Under the pieces are notes generated by a model that saw nothing but the letters and a program-made list of their open reading frames with translations, did not search any database and was not told the DNA's origin. Positions 29,998 through 44,912 of a stretch of DNA of 64,000 nucleotides are shown in pieces (the stretch's first letter is position 1; every line of letters starts with the position of its first letter). Made by a program: the position numbers and the translations under genes. The stretch spans positions 248,001 to 312,000 of the forward strand of contig NW_022145605.1 of NCBI RefSeq assembly GCF_000002235.5, given 5' to 3'. Origin of the DNA: Strongylocentrotus purpuratus. Taxonomy: Eukaryota; Echinodermata; Echinoidea; Camarodonta; Strongylocentrotidae.

Positions 29998-31426
29998 TTA
30001 GGTGGTCTGTCGTTTTCGACAGATCACCTATTGTTTTCGTCAGAATTTTCTTTCTTTATTTATTTATTTATTTATTATTATTATTTATTTTTATTTCTCC
30101 CCGTTTTTTGTTCATCGGTTAACTCAAGATCGGTTGTGTTAATTTCTTTCAATTTTGACACAGTCATAGGTCATTGTAATGAGACGTGACAGTAACCTTT
30201 TCAAGGTCATCAGGTCATCGTGACGTCATCCAGGCGCCATTTTGTGAAATCACGTTATCCATCATATCTTCATGATGCATCAGCAAAGGTCATTCATATT
30301 CATATCACATATACTTTAGGTCCAGGGTCAACAGGTCATGTCATCAAAGTTTACATAAAGGTCATGACGCGCGCGTATGTGCGCGTCAAAATTTTAAATT
30401 GCTTAAAATCACTTAACTATTAAACGAGAGTACGAATCAGGTCATTTTAAGCATTTCAACATTTTCCGTCCGTTTGTGTCCCCGCGCGCGGTGTGCGCGC
30501 TCACAGCGCGCGAAAAAGGTCAAATTCAAAATGTTTACATGATTTGGATTCCTCTTAATGTAATTAACAATTGACATTAATTTCAGTCACTCTTCATATT
30601 TCATAAGGCCGTGAGCGTGCGTCAAAGTTCAAAATCCGCGCGTGCTGCTATGGGCAATATAATGCAAATTTCATAAAAAACATGCCATTTTAAAAATCGA
30701 TATAGCTTTTCAGATAGTCCATTGACCCCCATTTTTTATATCATGGTTGGAAAAAGCATGAGTTGGAGATATGATTTCATACCACCCTGACTCGTACAAA
30801 GTGAAATAAAGTCATCATATTGGCATCTAAACTCAAACAAATGTATTTTGTTGATGACGTAATTTTTGTCTTTGTTTAATTGAAATTATCTCACTTATCT
30901 GTGATTAATTTTCTCTCAGATTTTAATATGTTGTAGCTGAGATAATTCTCTATCAGAAATATGTCATTTATTTTTCATTTCGATGACGTCATCATAGTGA
31001 AATATTCGATTAAAGGCGACAATGCATAATTTGTCATATTTGCGTGTTATGTCTATGGGAGGTCACTTTTTTCAAAACATGAATCTGCATGACAAGGTGT
31101 TTTTACCAGTATCTTGGTTGTTATTCAACAGTTTTCTCCCAAATTTTAGTATGTTGTAGCTGAGACTATTTGCTATCTAACTATTTCCTCATTTTTTCAA
31201 TCAGATGTCAGGATCATGCTTATGCTCATCATCATCATTAACATTATCGTTTTTATCATCATATAACATTATCATTATCATCATCATCACCTTTACTATC
31301 ATGATTATCATCATGTTCATCATGATCATCATTGTTTACATGTCTATATAACTTCTCCCATTCTCAAATCTGTCATAAGACATAGACAGACCACCTTATT
31401 CGTCTTCGTGACGAATTAAATTCTAG
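29998..31426 (+). repeat. Array unit 3, family B
   Basis: 1,429 bp. The 5' palindrome is slightly worn (GTCGTTTTCGACAGATCACC), and AAAGTTTACATAAAGGTCA breaks the DR5. Confidence 0.87.
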
Positions 31427-32919
31427 TATTTTAATTGAATTTGTACAAAAACACAATTCAATTAAAATAAATTTGTGACCACTCTTTTGTGTGCACGATT
31501 ACTCAAAATTGAACCGTCCAATTTCTTTCAAATTTGACACAGTCAGAGGTCATCATCTTAAGACGTGACAGGAACATTTTCAAGTTCATCAACATATCGT
31601 GACGTCATCCAGGCGCCATTTTGTGAAGTGCTCTGAGAATCAACTCATGATCATATCTTCATAACCGTAAATCATTTCTCATTCATATTTATAACGATTA
31701 TGGTCAATATCCGTCCGGTCAACTTAAAGTCAATTAACGCGCGCGTAAGCGTCCGTCCCCGCGTCGGTGCGCGCAAAAATAAAAAATGCTCATAATCACT
31801 TTTTGATCAAATTAGAATACGTTTTAGGCCATTTCAAGCATTTCGAAAATTTCGAAAATTTTCGCAAGCATAAATTTGCGCGCACGTTTGTGTTCGTAAT
31901 GGTCGTACGCAACCGAGAATCGCCTATCATTTGTCTATCATAGTATTGCCCAATTTATTCTGAACAATTTGATACCATGTTTATCTCTTTATGACCATTA
32001 ATAACGAAATGAGCGTCCGTTCAAGGTAAAGTCCGTTCGAACCCTCAATTAACTCATGACGTCATCATGATTGCCTCCGTTCAAGGTAAATGTCCGTGCG
32101 TGCGAGCTCTTGTAATACATAGCATATATGGGCAAAAACATGCCTATACAAAATCCATTGTAGCTCTTCAGAATGGATAAATACTCCCAATTCTCTTTCA
32201 TATTTAGATAGATTATGAGTCGGAGATATGATTTCATGTCTCATTTGACACTCAATTAACTCATGACGTCATCATAATGGTCTCCGAACTCAAAATTTCA
32301 ATTTGCATATTATGACGTCAGCATATTTTTGGAAAATTGATTGTATCTCTGTAAATATTGATCAATTTTCATCCAAATTTTGATATGTTCTAGCTGAGAC
32401 AAATCTCTACGAAAAAAGTCACGACGTATTTTTCATTTCGACAATGGCATCATCGCGTATTTTTGTGATTAAAGGAGGCATGTCAATTTTCACATTTTGC
32501 GTGTATTCTCTACGGGACATGACTTTTTCTCAAAACTGGATTCTACATTGTTGTCTTTCGCGAGCAATATCTCCGTCGTTTTATCTTCGTTTACGCTGTG
32601 CTTTGAGTATGTTGTAGCTGAGACAATGAGCTATAATAAGTGTGCAATTTATTTTTCGATCAGATGCCGGTATCATGCTAATATTTTACCTACAAAGTGA
32701 TTTTTGAGAATTGTATTTTCCGTTTCCGTGTAATCTCTATGGGAAATATTTTGGTATATCGGTAACGCACTTGACTTCCGACCTCGAGGTCCCTGGATCG
32801 AGTCCTGGCGTCTCCAACAATTTTTTTTCATCAATTTTGTTTACTTTTTGACGTGTCAATGATCATGAAAATTGAAGACAGACCACCTAATTCGTCCCCA
32901 TGACGAATTAAATTTCTAG
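31427..32919 (+). repeat. Array unit 4, family A
   Basis: 1,493 bp, the same length as unit 1 and differing by scattered substitutions. Confidence 0.88.
32752..32816 (+). promoter_or_regulatory. tRNA-like module, unit 4
   Basis: Box B GGATCGAGTCC; a change to TGGCG weakens the T-arm. Confidence 0.55.
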
Positions 32920-34421
32920 TTAGGTGGTCTGTTATCAACAGACCACCTATTGATTTCGTCAGAATTTTCTTTATTATTATTAGGTGGTCTGTCAACGACA
33001 GATCACCTATTGTTTTCGTCAGAATTTTCTTTATTATTATTTCTTTATTTTTATTTCCTACACTTTTTTGTGCCTAGGATAACTCAAGTTCGATTTCGTC
33101 AATTTCATTCAATTTTGGCACAGTCATAGGTCATTGTCATGAGACGTGACAGGAACCTTTTCAAGGTCATCACGTCATCGTGACGTCATCCAGGCGCCAT
33201 TTTGTGAAATCACGTTATCCATCATATCTTCATGATGCATAAGCAAAGGTCATTCATATCCATATCACATATATTTCAGGTCAAGGGTCAAAAGGTCATG
33301 TCATCAAAGGTCACATAAAGGTCATGACGCGCGCGTACGTGCGCGTCAAAATTTAAAAATGCTCAAAATTACTTTACTAATGAAGGAGAGTACGAATTAG
33401 GTCATTTTAAGCATTTCAAAATTTTCCGTCCGTACGTGTCCACGCGCGCGTTGCGCGCGCTCACAACGCGCGGAAAAGGTCAAATTCATTTTTTTTTACA
33501 TGATTTAGATTCCTCTTACCGTAAATGACAATTTACATTAATTTCAGTCACTCTTGACCTTTTATAAGGCCGTGAGCGCGCGTCAAAGTTCAAAATCCGC
33601 GCGGGCTGCTATGGGCAATATAATGCAAATTTGATCAAAAACATCCCATTTTAAAAATCAAAATAGCTCTTCAGAGAGTCAATTGACCCCAACTTTTATA
33701 TCATGGTTGGAAAAAGCATGAGTTGGAAATATGATTTCATGTCTCATTTGACCCTCAATTAACTCATGACGTCATCATAATGGCCTTCGAACTCAAAATT
33801 GTAATTTTCATATTATGACGTCAGCAGATTTTTGGAAAATTGATTGTAACTCTGTAAATGTTGATCAATTTTCTTTCAAATTTTGATATGTTCTACCTGA
33901 GAATATTTTCTACAAATGCAGTTACCACGATATTTCATTTTGACAAAGGCATCATGGCGTAATTTTGCGATTAAAGGAGGCATGTCAATTTTTCACATTT
34001 TGCGTGTATTCTCTATGGGATATGACTTTTTCTCAAAACTGGATTCTACATTCTCGTCTTTCGGGAGCAATATCTCCGTCGTTTTATCTTTGTTTACGCT
34101 GAGCTTTGAGTATGTTGCAGCTGAGACAATAAGCTATCACAAGTGTGCCCTTTATTTTTCGATCAGATGCCGGGATCATGCTCATATCTCACTTGCAAAG
34201 AGGGATTTGAGAATTCAATTTTCCGTTTACGTGTATTCTCTATGGGAAATGTTTTGGTATATCGGTAACGCACTTGACTTCCGACCTCGAGGGCCCTGGT
34301 TCGAGTCCGGGCGTCTCCAACAATTTTTTTTCTTCATTTTTTTTTCTTTTTTGACTTTTCAATGATCATAAAATTGAAAACAGACCACCTAATTCGTCAC
34401 CATGACGAATTAAATTTCTAG
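32920..34421 (+). repeat. Array unit 5, B/A chimera with doubled 5' end
   Basis: Two 5' termini in a row (32,920 and about 32,978), then B sequence to about 33,740, then A-like sequence to the end. 1,502 bp. Confidence 0.82.
34255..34319 (+). promoter_or_regulatory. tRNA-like module, unit 5
   Basis: Canonical box B GGTTCGAGTCC and a paired T-arm (CCTGG/CCGGG), then 8 T. Confidence 0.62.
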
Positions 34422-35910
34422 TATTTTAATTGAATTTGTACAAAAACACAATTCAATTAAAATAAATTTGTGACCACTCTTTTGTGTGCACGATTACTCA
34501 AAATTGAACTGTCAAATTTCTTTCAAATTTAACACAGTCCTAGGTCATCATCTTAAGACGTGACAGGAACATTTTCAAGTTCATCAAAATATCGTGACGT
34601 CATCTAGGCGCCATTTTGTGAAGTGCTCTGAGAATCAACTCATGATCATATCTTCATAACCGTAAATCATTTCTCATTCATATTTATAACAATTATGGTC
34701 AATATCCGTCCGGTCAACTTAAGGTCAATTAACGCGCGCGTACGCGTCCGTCCGCGCGTAGGTGCGCGCAAAAATAAAAAATGCTCATAATCACTTTTTG
34801 ATCAAATTAGAGTACGTTTTAGGCCATTTCAAGCATTTCGAAAATTTCGAAAATTTTCGCAAGCATAAATTTGCGCGCATGTTTGTGTTCGTAATGGTCG
34901 TACGCAACCGAGAATCGCCTTTTTTTTGTCTATCATAGTATTGCCCAATTTATTCCAAACGATTTGATACCATGTTTATCTCTTTATGACCATTAATAAC
35001 GAAATGAGCGTCCGTTCAAGGTAAAGTCCGTTCGAACCCTCAATTAACTCATGACGTCATGATTGCCTCCGTTCAAGGTAAATGTCCGTGCGTGCGAGCT
35101 CTTGTAATACATAGCATATATGGGCAAAAACATGCCTATACAAAATCCATTGTAGCTCTTCAGAATGGATAGATACTCCCAATTCTTTTTCATATTTGGA
35201 TAGATTATGAGTCGGAGATATGATTTCATGTCTCATTTGACACTCAATTAACTCATGACGTCATCATAATGGCCTCCGAACTCAAAATTTCAATTTGCAT
35301 ATTATGACGTCAGCATATTTTTGGAAAATTGATTGTATCTCTGTAAATATTGATCAATTTTCATCCAAATTTTGATATGTTCTAGCTGAGACAAATCTCT
35401 ACAAATAAAGTCACGACGTATTTTTCATTTTGACAATGGCATCATGGCGTATTTTTGTGATTAAAGGAGGCATGTCAATTTTCACATTTTGCGTGTATTC
35501 TCTAAGGGACATGAATTTTTCTCAAAACTGGATTCTACATTGTTGTCTTTCGCGAGCAACATCTCCGTCGTTTTATCTTCGTTTACGCTGAGCTTTGAGT
35601 ATGTTGTAGCTGAGACAATGAGCTATAATAAGTGTGTTATTTATTTTTCGATCAGATGCCGGTATCATGCTAATATTTCACTTACAAAGTGGGATTTGAG
35701 AATTGTATTTTCCGTTTCCGTGTAATCTCTATGGGAAATATTTTGGTATATCGGTAACGCACTTGACTACCGACCTCGAGGTCCCTGGATCGAGTCCGGG
35801 GGTCTCCAACAATTTTTTTTCATCAATTTTTTTACTTTTTGACGTGTCAATGATCATGAAAATTGAAGACAGACCACCTAATTCGTCCCCATGACGAATT
35901 AAATTTCTAG
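34422..35910 (+). repeat. Array unit 6, family A
   Basis: 1,489 bp; lacks one ATC of the ATGACGTCATCATG near 35,050, a variant shared with unit 14. Confidence 0.88.
35744..35808 (+). promoter_or_regulatory. tRNA-like module, unit 6
   Basis: Box B GGATCGAGTCC; TTGACTACCG replaces TTGACTTCCG. Confidence 0.55.
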
Positions 35911-37439
35911 TTATTATTATTATTAGGTGGTCTGTTATCAACAGACCACCTATTGATTTCGTCAGAATTTTCTTTATTATTATTAGGTGGTCTGTTGTCA
36001 ACAGACCACCTATTGTTTTCGTCAGAATTTTCTTTCTTTATTTATTTATTTATTTATTTAATATTCTTTATTTTTATTTCTTCCCGTTTTTTGTTTATCG
36101 ATTAACTCAAGATTGGTTGTGTTAATTTCTTTCAATTTTGACACAGTCATAGGTCATTGTCATGATACGTGACAGGAACATTTTCAAGGTCATCAGGTCA
36201 TCGTGACGTCATCCAGGCGCCATTTTGTGAAATCACGTTATCCATCATATCTTCGTGATGCATAAGCAAAGGTCATTCATATTCATATCACATATATTTC
36301 AGGTCAAGGGTCAACAGGTCATGTCATCAAAGGTCACATAAAGGTCACGACGCGCACGTACGCGTGCGTCAAAATTTACAAATGCTCAAAATCACTTAAC
36401 TATTAAAGGAGAGTACGAATCAGGTCATTTTAAGCATTTCAAAATTTTCCGTCCGTAAGTGTCCCCGCGCGCGTTGCGCGCGCTCATAGCGCGCGGAAAA
36501 GGTCAAATTCAAAATTTTTACATGATTTAGATTCCTCTTACCGTAAATGACAATTTACATTTTTTTTCAGTCACCCTTGACCTTTCATAAGGCCGTGAGC
36601 GCGCGTCAAAGTTCAAAATCCGCGCGTGCTGCTATGGGCAATATAATGCAAATTTGATCAAAAACATGCCATTTTAAAAATCATAATAGCTCTTCAGATA
36701 GTCCATTGACCCCAACTTTTATATCATGGTTAGAAAAAGCATGAGTTGGAGATATGATTCCATGTCTCATTTGACCCTCAATTGACTCATGACGTCATCA
36801 TAATGGCCTCCGAACTCAAAATTTCAATTTGCATATTATGACGTCATCATATTTTTGGAAAATTGATTGTATCTTTGTAAATATTGATTAATTTTCTTCC
36901 AAATTTTGATATGTTCTACCTGAGAATATTGTCTACAAATGCAGTCAACACGATATTTCATTTTGACAAGGGCATCATGGCGTATTTTCGCGATTAAAGG
37001 AGGCATGTCAATTTTTCACATTTTGCGTGTATTCTCTATGGGACATGACTTTTTCTCAAAACTGGATTCTACATTCTCGTCTGTCGCGAGCAATATCTCT
37101 GTCGTTTTATCTTTGTTTACGCTGAGCTTTGAGTATGTTGTAGCTGAGACAATAAGCTATCACTAGTGTGCCATTTATTTCTCGATTAGATGACGGGATC
37201 ATGCTCATATTTCACTTGCAAAGTGGGATTTGAGAATTTCATTTTCCGTTTACGTGTATTCTCTATGGGAAATGTTTTGGTATATCGGTAACGCGCTTGA
37301 CTTTCGACCTCGAGGTCCCTGGTTCGAGTCCGGGCGTCTCCAACAATTTTTTTGTTTTGTTTTTTGTTTTGACTTTTCAATGATCATAAAATTGAAAACA
37401 GACCACCTAATTCGTCACCATGACGAATTCAATTTCTAG
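35911..37439 (+). repeat. Array unit 7, B/A chimera with stacked 5' ends
   Basis: An (ATT)n start, then two palindromic 5' ends (about 35,925 and 35,985), B sequence to about 36,770, then A-like sequence. 1,529 bp. Confidence 0.82.
37278..37342 (+). promoter_or_regulatory. tRNA-like module, unit 7
   Basis: Box B GGTTCGAGTCC; the anticodon-side part reads GCGCTTGACTTTCG. Confidence 0.6.
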
Positions 37440-38799
37440 TTATTATTATTATTCTTTATTTTTATTTCTCCCCGTTTTTTGTGGCCCGGATAACTCAAGT
37501 TTGGTTTAGTCAATTTGATTCAATTTTGGCACAGTCATAGGCCATTATCATGAGACGTGACAGGAACATTTTTAAGGTCATTAGGTGATCGTGACGTCAT
37601 CCAGGCGCCATTTTGTGAAATCACGTTTTCCATCATATCTTCATGATGCATCAGCAAAGGTCATTCATATTCATGTCACATATACTTTAGGTCAAGGGTC
37701 AACAGGTCATGTCATCAAAGGTCACATAAAGGTCATGACGCGCGCGTATGTGCGCGTCAAAATTTAAAATTGCTCAAAATCACTAAACTATTAAACGAGA
37801 GTACGAATCAGGTCATTTTAAGCATTTCAAAATTTTCCGTCCGTAAGTGTCCCCGCGCGCGGTGTGCGCGCTCACAGCGTGCGGAAAAGGTCAAATTCAA
37901 AATGTTTACATGATTTGGATTCCTCATAACGTAATTGACAATTTACATTAATTTCAGTCACTCTTCATATTTCATAAGGCCGTGAGCGTGCGTCAAAGTT
38001 CAAAATCCGCGCGTACTGCTATGGGCAATATAATGCAAATTTGATCAAAAACATGCCATTTTAAAAATCGAAATAGCTCTTCAGATAGTCCATTGACCCC
38101 CAATTTTTATATCATGGTTGGAGAAAGCATGAGTTGGAGATATGATTTCATACCATCCTGACTCGTACAAAGTGAAATAAAGTCATCATATTGGCATCTA
38201 AACTCAAACAAATGTATTTTGTTGATGACGTCATTTTTGTCTTTGTTTATTTAAGATTATCTCACTTATCGGTGATCGATCTTCTCCCAGATTTTGATAT
38301 GTTGTAGCTGAGATAATTCTCTATCAGTTATATGTCATTTATTTTTCATTTAGATGACGTCATCATAGTTAAATATTCGATTAAAGGTGACAATGCATAA
38401 TTTGTCATATTTGCGTGTTATGTCTATGGGAGGTCACTTTTTTCAAAACATGAATCTGCATGACAAGGTGTTTTGACCAGTATCTCGGTTGTTATTCAAC
38501 AGTTTTCTCCCAAATTTTAGTATGTTGTAACTGAGACTATTTGCTATCTAAATAATTCGTCATTTTTTTTTAATCAGTTATCAGGATCATGCTTATGCTC
38601 ATCATCATCATTAACATTATCGTTTTTATCGTCATATAACATTATCATTATCATCATCATCACCTTTACAATCATAATGATCACCATGTTCATCCTAATC
38701 ATCATTGTTTACATGTCTATATAACTTGTCCCATTCTCAAATCTATCATAAGACTTGAACAGACCACCTTATTCGTCTTCGTGACGAATTAAATTCTAG
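37440..38799 (+). repeat. Array unit 8, family B without 5' palindrome
   Basis: Starts TTATTATTATTATTC directly after CTAG. 1,360 bp. Confidence 0.85.
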
Positions 38800-40232
38800 T
38801 TAGGTGGTCTGTTATAAACAGACCACCTACTGATTTCGTCAGAATTTTCTTTCTTCTTTATTATTATTATTATTATTATTTATTTATTTTTATTTATTTC
38901 TTCACTTTTTTGTGTGTCGGATAACGTAAGATTGGTTATGTCAATTTGATTCAATTTTGGCACAGTCATAGGTCATTATCATGAGACGTGACAGAAACAT
39001 TTTTAAGGTCATTAGGTTATCGTGACGTCATCCAGGCGCCATTTTGTGAAATCACGTTATCCATCATATCTTCATGATGCATCAGCAAAGGTCATTCATA
39101 TTCATATCACATATACTTTAGGTCAAGGGTCAACAGGTCATGTCATCAAAGGTCACATAAAGGTCATGACGCGCGCGTATGTGCGCGTCAAAATTTAAAA
39201 TTACTCAAAATTACTAAACTATTAAACGAGAGTACGAATCAGGTCATTTTAAGCATTTCAAAATTTTCCGACCGTAAGTGTCCTCGCGCGCGGTGTGCGC
39301 GCTCACAGCGCGCGGAAAAGGTCAAATTCAAAATGTTTACATGATTTTGATTCCTCTTAACGTAATTGACAATTTACATTAATTTCAGTCACTCTTCATA
39401 TTTCATAAGGCCGTGAGCGTGCGTCAAAGCTCAAAATCCGCGCGTACTGCTATGGGCAATATAGTGCAAATTTGATCAAAAACATGCCATTTTAAAAATC
39501 GAAATAGCTCTTCAGATAGTCCATTGACCCCCAATTTTTATATCATGGTTGGAGAAAGCATGAGTTGGAGATATGATTTCATACCACCCTGACTCGTACA
39601 AAGTGAAATAAAGTCATCATATTGGCATCTAAACTCAAACAAATGTATTTTGTTGATGACGTCATTCTTGTCTTTGTTTATTTGAGATTATCTCACTTAT
39701 CAGTGATCGATCTTCTCCCAGATTTTGTTATGTTGTAGCTGAGATAATTCTCTATCAGAAATATGCCATTTATTTTTCATTTAGATGACGTCATCATAGT
39801 TAAATATTCGATTAAAGGTGACAATGCATAATTTGTCATATTTACGTGTTATGTCTATGGGAGGTCACTTTTTTCAAAACATGAATCTGCATGACAAGGT
39901 GTTTTAACCAGGATCTCGATTGTTATTCAATAGTTTTCTCCCAAATTTTAGTATGTTGTAGCTGAGACTATTTGCTATCTAAATATTTCCTCAATTTTTT
40001 TAATCAGTTGTCAGGATTATGCTTTTGCTCATCATCATCATTAACTTTGTCGTTTTTATCGTCATACAACATTATCATTATCATCATCATCATCACCTTT
40101 ACTATCATGATCATCACCATGTTCATCATGATCATCATTGTTTACATGTCTATATAACTTCTCCCATTCTCAAATCTATCATAAAACTTAGACAGACCAC
40201 CTTATTCGTCTTCGTGACGAATTAAATTCTAG
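38800..40232 (+). repeat. Array unit 9, family B
   Basis: 1,433 bp; 5' palindrome GGTGGTCTGTTATAAACAG has one change. Intact DR1/DR2/DR5 cluster. Confidence 0.87.
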
Positions 40233-41664
40233 TTAGGTGGTCTGTTATCAACAGACCACCTATTGATTTCGTCAGAATTTTCTTTCTTCTTTATTATTAT
40301 TATTATTATTATTTCTTTATTTTTATTTATTTCTTCACTTTTTTGTGTGTCGGATAACGTAAGATTGGTTATGTCAATTTGATTTAATTTTGGCACAGTC
40401 ATAGGTCATTATCATGAGACGTGACAGGTACATTTTAAAGGTCATTAGGTTATCGTGACGTCATCCAGGCGCCATTTTGTGAAATCACGTTATCCATCAT
40501 ATCTTCATGATGCATCAGCAAAGGTCATTCATATTCATATCACATATACTTTAGGTCAAGGGTCAACAGGTCATGTCATCAAAGGTCACATAAAGGTCAT
40601 GACGCGCGCGTATGTGCGCGTCAAAATTTAAAATTGCTCAAAATTACTAAACTATTAAACGAGAGTACGAATCAGGTCATTTTAAGCATTTCAAAATTTT
40701 CCGTCCGTAAGTGTCCCCGCGCGCGGTGTGCGCGCTCACAGCGCGCGGAAAAGGTCAAATTCAAAATGTTTACATGATTTGGATTCCTCTTAACGTAATT
40801 GACAATTTACATTAATTTCAGTCACTCTTCATATTTCATAAGGCCGTGAGCGTGCGTCAAAGTTCAAAATCCGCGCGTACTGCTATGGGCAATATAGTGC
40901 AAATTTGATAAAAAACATGCCATTTTAAAAATCGAAATAGCTCTTCAGATAGTCCATTGACCCCCAATTTTTATATCATGGTTGGAGAAAGCATGAGTTG
41001 GAGATATGATTTCATACCACCCTGACTCGTACAAAGTGAAATAAAGTCATCATATTGGCATCTAAACTCAAACAAATGTATTTTGTTGATGACGTAATTT
41101 TTGTCTTTGTTTATTTGAGATTATCTCACTTATCGGTGATCGATTTTCTCCCAGATTTTGATATGTTGTAGCTGAGATAATTCTCTATCAAAAATATGTA
41201 ATTAATTTTTCATTTGGATGACTTCATCATAGTTAAATATTCGATTTAAGACGACAATGCATAATTTGTCATATTTGCGTGTTATGTCTATGGGAGGTCA
41301 CTCTTTTCAAAACATGAATCTGCATGACAAGGTGTTTTGACCAGTATCTCGGTTGTTATTCAACAGTTTTCTCCCAAATTTTAGTATGTTGTAGCTGAGA
41401 CTATTTGCTATTTAAATATTTCGTTATTTTTCAATCAGATGTCAGGATCATGCTTGTGCTCATCATCATCATTAACATTATCGTTTTTATCATCATATAA
41501 CATTATCATTATCATCATCATCATCACCTTTACTATCATGATCATCATCATGGTCATCATGATCATCATTGTTTACATGTCTATATAACTTCTCCCATTC
41601 TCAATTCTATCATAAGACTTAGACAGACCACCTTATTCGTCTTCGTGACGAATTACATTTCTAG
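40233..41664 (+). repeat. Array unit 10, family B
   Basis: 1,432 bp; closely matches unit 9 over its first ~900 bp, suggesting local duplication. Confidence 0.87.
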
Positions 41665-43153
41665 TATTTTAATTGAATTTGTACAAAAACACAATTCAAT
41701 TAAAATAAATTTGTGACCACTTTTTTGTGTGCACGATTACTCAAAATTGAACCGTCCAATTTCTTTCAAATTTGACACAGTCAGAGGTCATCTTTATAAG
41801 ACTTGACAGGAACATTTTCAAGTTCATCAAAATATCGTGACGTCATCCAGGCGCCATTTTGTGAAGTACTCTGAAAATCAACTCATGATCATATCTTCAT
41901 AACCGTAAATAATTTCTCATTCATATTTATAACGATTAAGGTCAATATCTGTCCGGTCAACTTAAGGTCAAAAAACGCGCGCGTACGCGTCCGTCCGCGC
42001 GTCGGTGCGCGCAAAAATAAAAAATGTTCATAATCATTTTTTGATCAAATTAGAGTACGTTTTAGGCCAATTCAAGCATTTCGAAAATTTCGAAAATTTT
42101 CGCAGCATAAATTTGCGCGCACGTTTGTGTTCGTAATGGTCGTACGCAACCGAGAATCGCCTTTTTTGTCTATCATAGTATTGCCCAATTAATTCCGAAC
42201 AATTTGATACCATGTTTATCTCTTTATGACCATTAATAACGAAATGAGCGTCCGTTCAAGGTAAAGTCCGTTCGAACCCTCAATTAACTCATGACGTCAT
42301 CATGATTGCCTCCGTTCAAGGTAAATGTCTATGCGTGCGAGCTCTTGTAATACATAGCATATATGGGCAAAAACATGCCTATACAAAATCCATTGTAGCT
42401 CTTCAGAATGGATAGATACTCCCAATTCTTATTCATATTTGGATAGATTATGAGTCGGAGATTTGATTTCATGTCTCATTTGACCCTCAATTAACTCATG
42501 ACGTCATCATAATGGCCTCCCAACTCAAAATTTCAATTTGCATATTATGTCGTCAGCATATTTTTGGAAAATTGATTGTATCTCTGTAAATATTGATCAA
42601 TTTTCATCCAAATTTTGATATGTTCTAGCTGAGACAAATCTCCACAAATAAAGTTACGACGTATTTTTCATTTTGACAATGGCATCATGGCGTATTTTTG
42701 CGATTAAAGGAGGCATGTCAATTTTCACATTTTGCGTGTATTCTCTACGGGACATGACTTTTTATCAAAACTGGATTCTATATTCTTGTCTTTCGCGAGT
42801 AATATCTCCATCATTTTATCTTCGTTTACGCTGAGCTTTGAGTATGTTGTAGCTGAGACAATGAGCTATAATAAATGTGCCCTTTATTTTTCGATCATAT
42901 GCCGGTATCATGCTCATATTTCACTTACAAAGTGGGATTTGAGAATTGTATTTTCCGTTTCCGTGTAATCTCTATGGGAAATATTTTGGTACATCGGTAA
43001 CGCACTTGACTTCCGACCTCGCGGTCCCTGGATCGAGTCCTGGCGTCTCCAACAATTTGTTTTCATCAATTTTTTTACTTTTTGACGTGTCAATGATCAT
43101 GAAAATTGAAGACAGACCACCTAATTCGTCCCCATGACGAATTAAATTTCTAG
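41665..43153 (+). repeat. Array unit 11, family A
   Basis: 1,489 bp; more private substitutions than the other A copies. Confidence 0.87.
42987..43051 (+). promoter_or_regulatory. tRNA-like module, unit 11
   Basis: Box B GGATCGAGTCC; box A altered to TGGTACATCGG. Confidence 0.55.
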
Positions 43154-44912
43154 TATTTTAATTGAATTTGTACAAAAACACAATTCAATTAAAATAAATT
43201 TGTGACCACTTTTTTGTGTGCACGATTACTCAAAATTGAACCGTTCAATTTCTTTCAAATTTAACACAGTCATAGGTCATCATCTTAAGACGTGACAGGA
43301 ACATTTTCAAATTCATCAACATATCGTGACGTCATCCAGGCGCCATTTTGTGAAGTGCTCTGAGAATCAACTCATGATCATATCTTCATAACCGTAAATC
43401 ATTTCTCATTCATATTTATAACGATTATGGTCAATATCCGTCCGGTCAACTTAAGGTCAATTAACGCGCGCGTACGCGTCCGTCCGCGCGTCGGTGCGCG
43501 CAAAAATAAAAAATGCTCATAATCACTTTTTGATCAAGTTAGAGTACGTTTTAGGCCATTTCAAGCATTTCGAGAATTTTGCGTGCGCACACCTTTCCGC
43601 GCGCATAAATTTGCGCGCACGTTTTTGTTCGTAATGGTCGAACGCAACCTTAAATCATCAATTTTTGTCTATCATAGTATTTCCCATTTTTTTCCGAACA
43701 ATTTGATACCATGTTTATCTCTTTATGACCATTAATAAGGAAATGATCGTCCGTTTAAGGTAAATGTCTGTGCGTGCGAGCTCTTGTAATACATAGCATA
43801 TATGGTCAAAAACATGCCTATACAAAATACATTATAGCTCTTTAGGATGCAAGTTGACCCCACAATTTTTTGCGTGTCAAACTCGTGAGAAATAATCGAG
43901 CCAGTTGTAAATAACATCGCGCACCAGCTGCTGGTGACAATGACAATGTATATTACGCGTATAACAAAATGCGCACCATACACGAACTCTATTGTGACGT
44001 CACAATCAAACCCATATCTCCGTCGTTTTATCTTTGTTTACGCTGAGTTTTGAGTATGTTGTAGCTGAGAAAATAAGCTATTACTAGTGTGCCCTTTATT
44101 TTTCGATCAGATGCCGGGATCATGCTCATATTTCACTTACAAAGTGGGATTTGATAATTCCATTATCCGTTTACGTGTAATCTCTAAGGAAAATGTTTTG
44201 GTATATCGGTAACGCACTTGACTTCCGACCTCGAGGTCCCTGGTTCGAGTCCGGGCGTCTCCAACAATTTTTTTTTCTTCACTTTTTTTTCTTTTTGACC
44301 TTTCACTCTACCATCTCCTTTGAATATTAAAACACGTACAATCGCAAATAATGTAATAAACAACCATATTTACTTTATTATTACCCTATTATCACTACAT
44401 CCATTACTTTTTGCGTGTTATCCTTATGGAAGATGACTTTTTCCAAATCTGGATTCTGTTTTGACCAGTGTCTCAGTTGTTATTCAAAACAGTTTTCAAC
44501 CAAATCTTAGTATGTTGTAGCTGAGACTATATGCTATCTAAATATTTCCTCATTTTTTCAATCAGATGTCAGGATCATGCTCATACTTATCATCGTCATC
44601 ATCATCATCAATATCATCATCATCATCATCATCATCAATGTCACCATCATCATCATCATCATGGTATGAAGATGATCATCATCAACATCTTCATGATCAT
44701 GATCATTATCCTCATCATTAACATTATCGTTTTTATCATCATATAACATTATCATTATCATTATCATCATCATCACCTTTACTATCATAATCATCACCAT
44801 GTTCATCATGATCATCATTGTTTACATGTCTATATAACTTCTCCCATTCTCAAATCTATCATAAGACTTAGACAGACCACCTTATTCGTCTTCGTGACGA
44901 ATTAAATTCTAG
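43154..44912 (+). repeat. Array unit 12, A-to-B hybrid with extra tail
   Basis: 1,759 bp. An A-like 5' part, a private CACCAGCTGCTGGTG palindrome (43,922-43,936), a tRNA-like module, an added AAAACACGTACAATCGCAAA segment, then a B-type 3' end with (ATC)n. Confidence 0.8.
44199..44263 (+). promoter_or_regulatory. tRNA-like module, unit 12
   Basis: Box B GGTTCGAGTCC with a paired T-arm; followed by 9 T. Confidence 0.6.

Noticed and set aside
34255-34319. A functional tRNA gene
   Set aside because: The T-arm and boxes are good, but acceptor and anticodon stems do not pair, so only a tRNA-like module is claimed.
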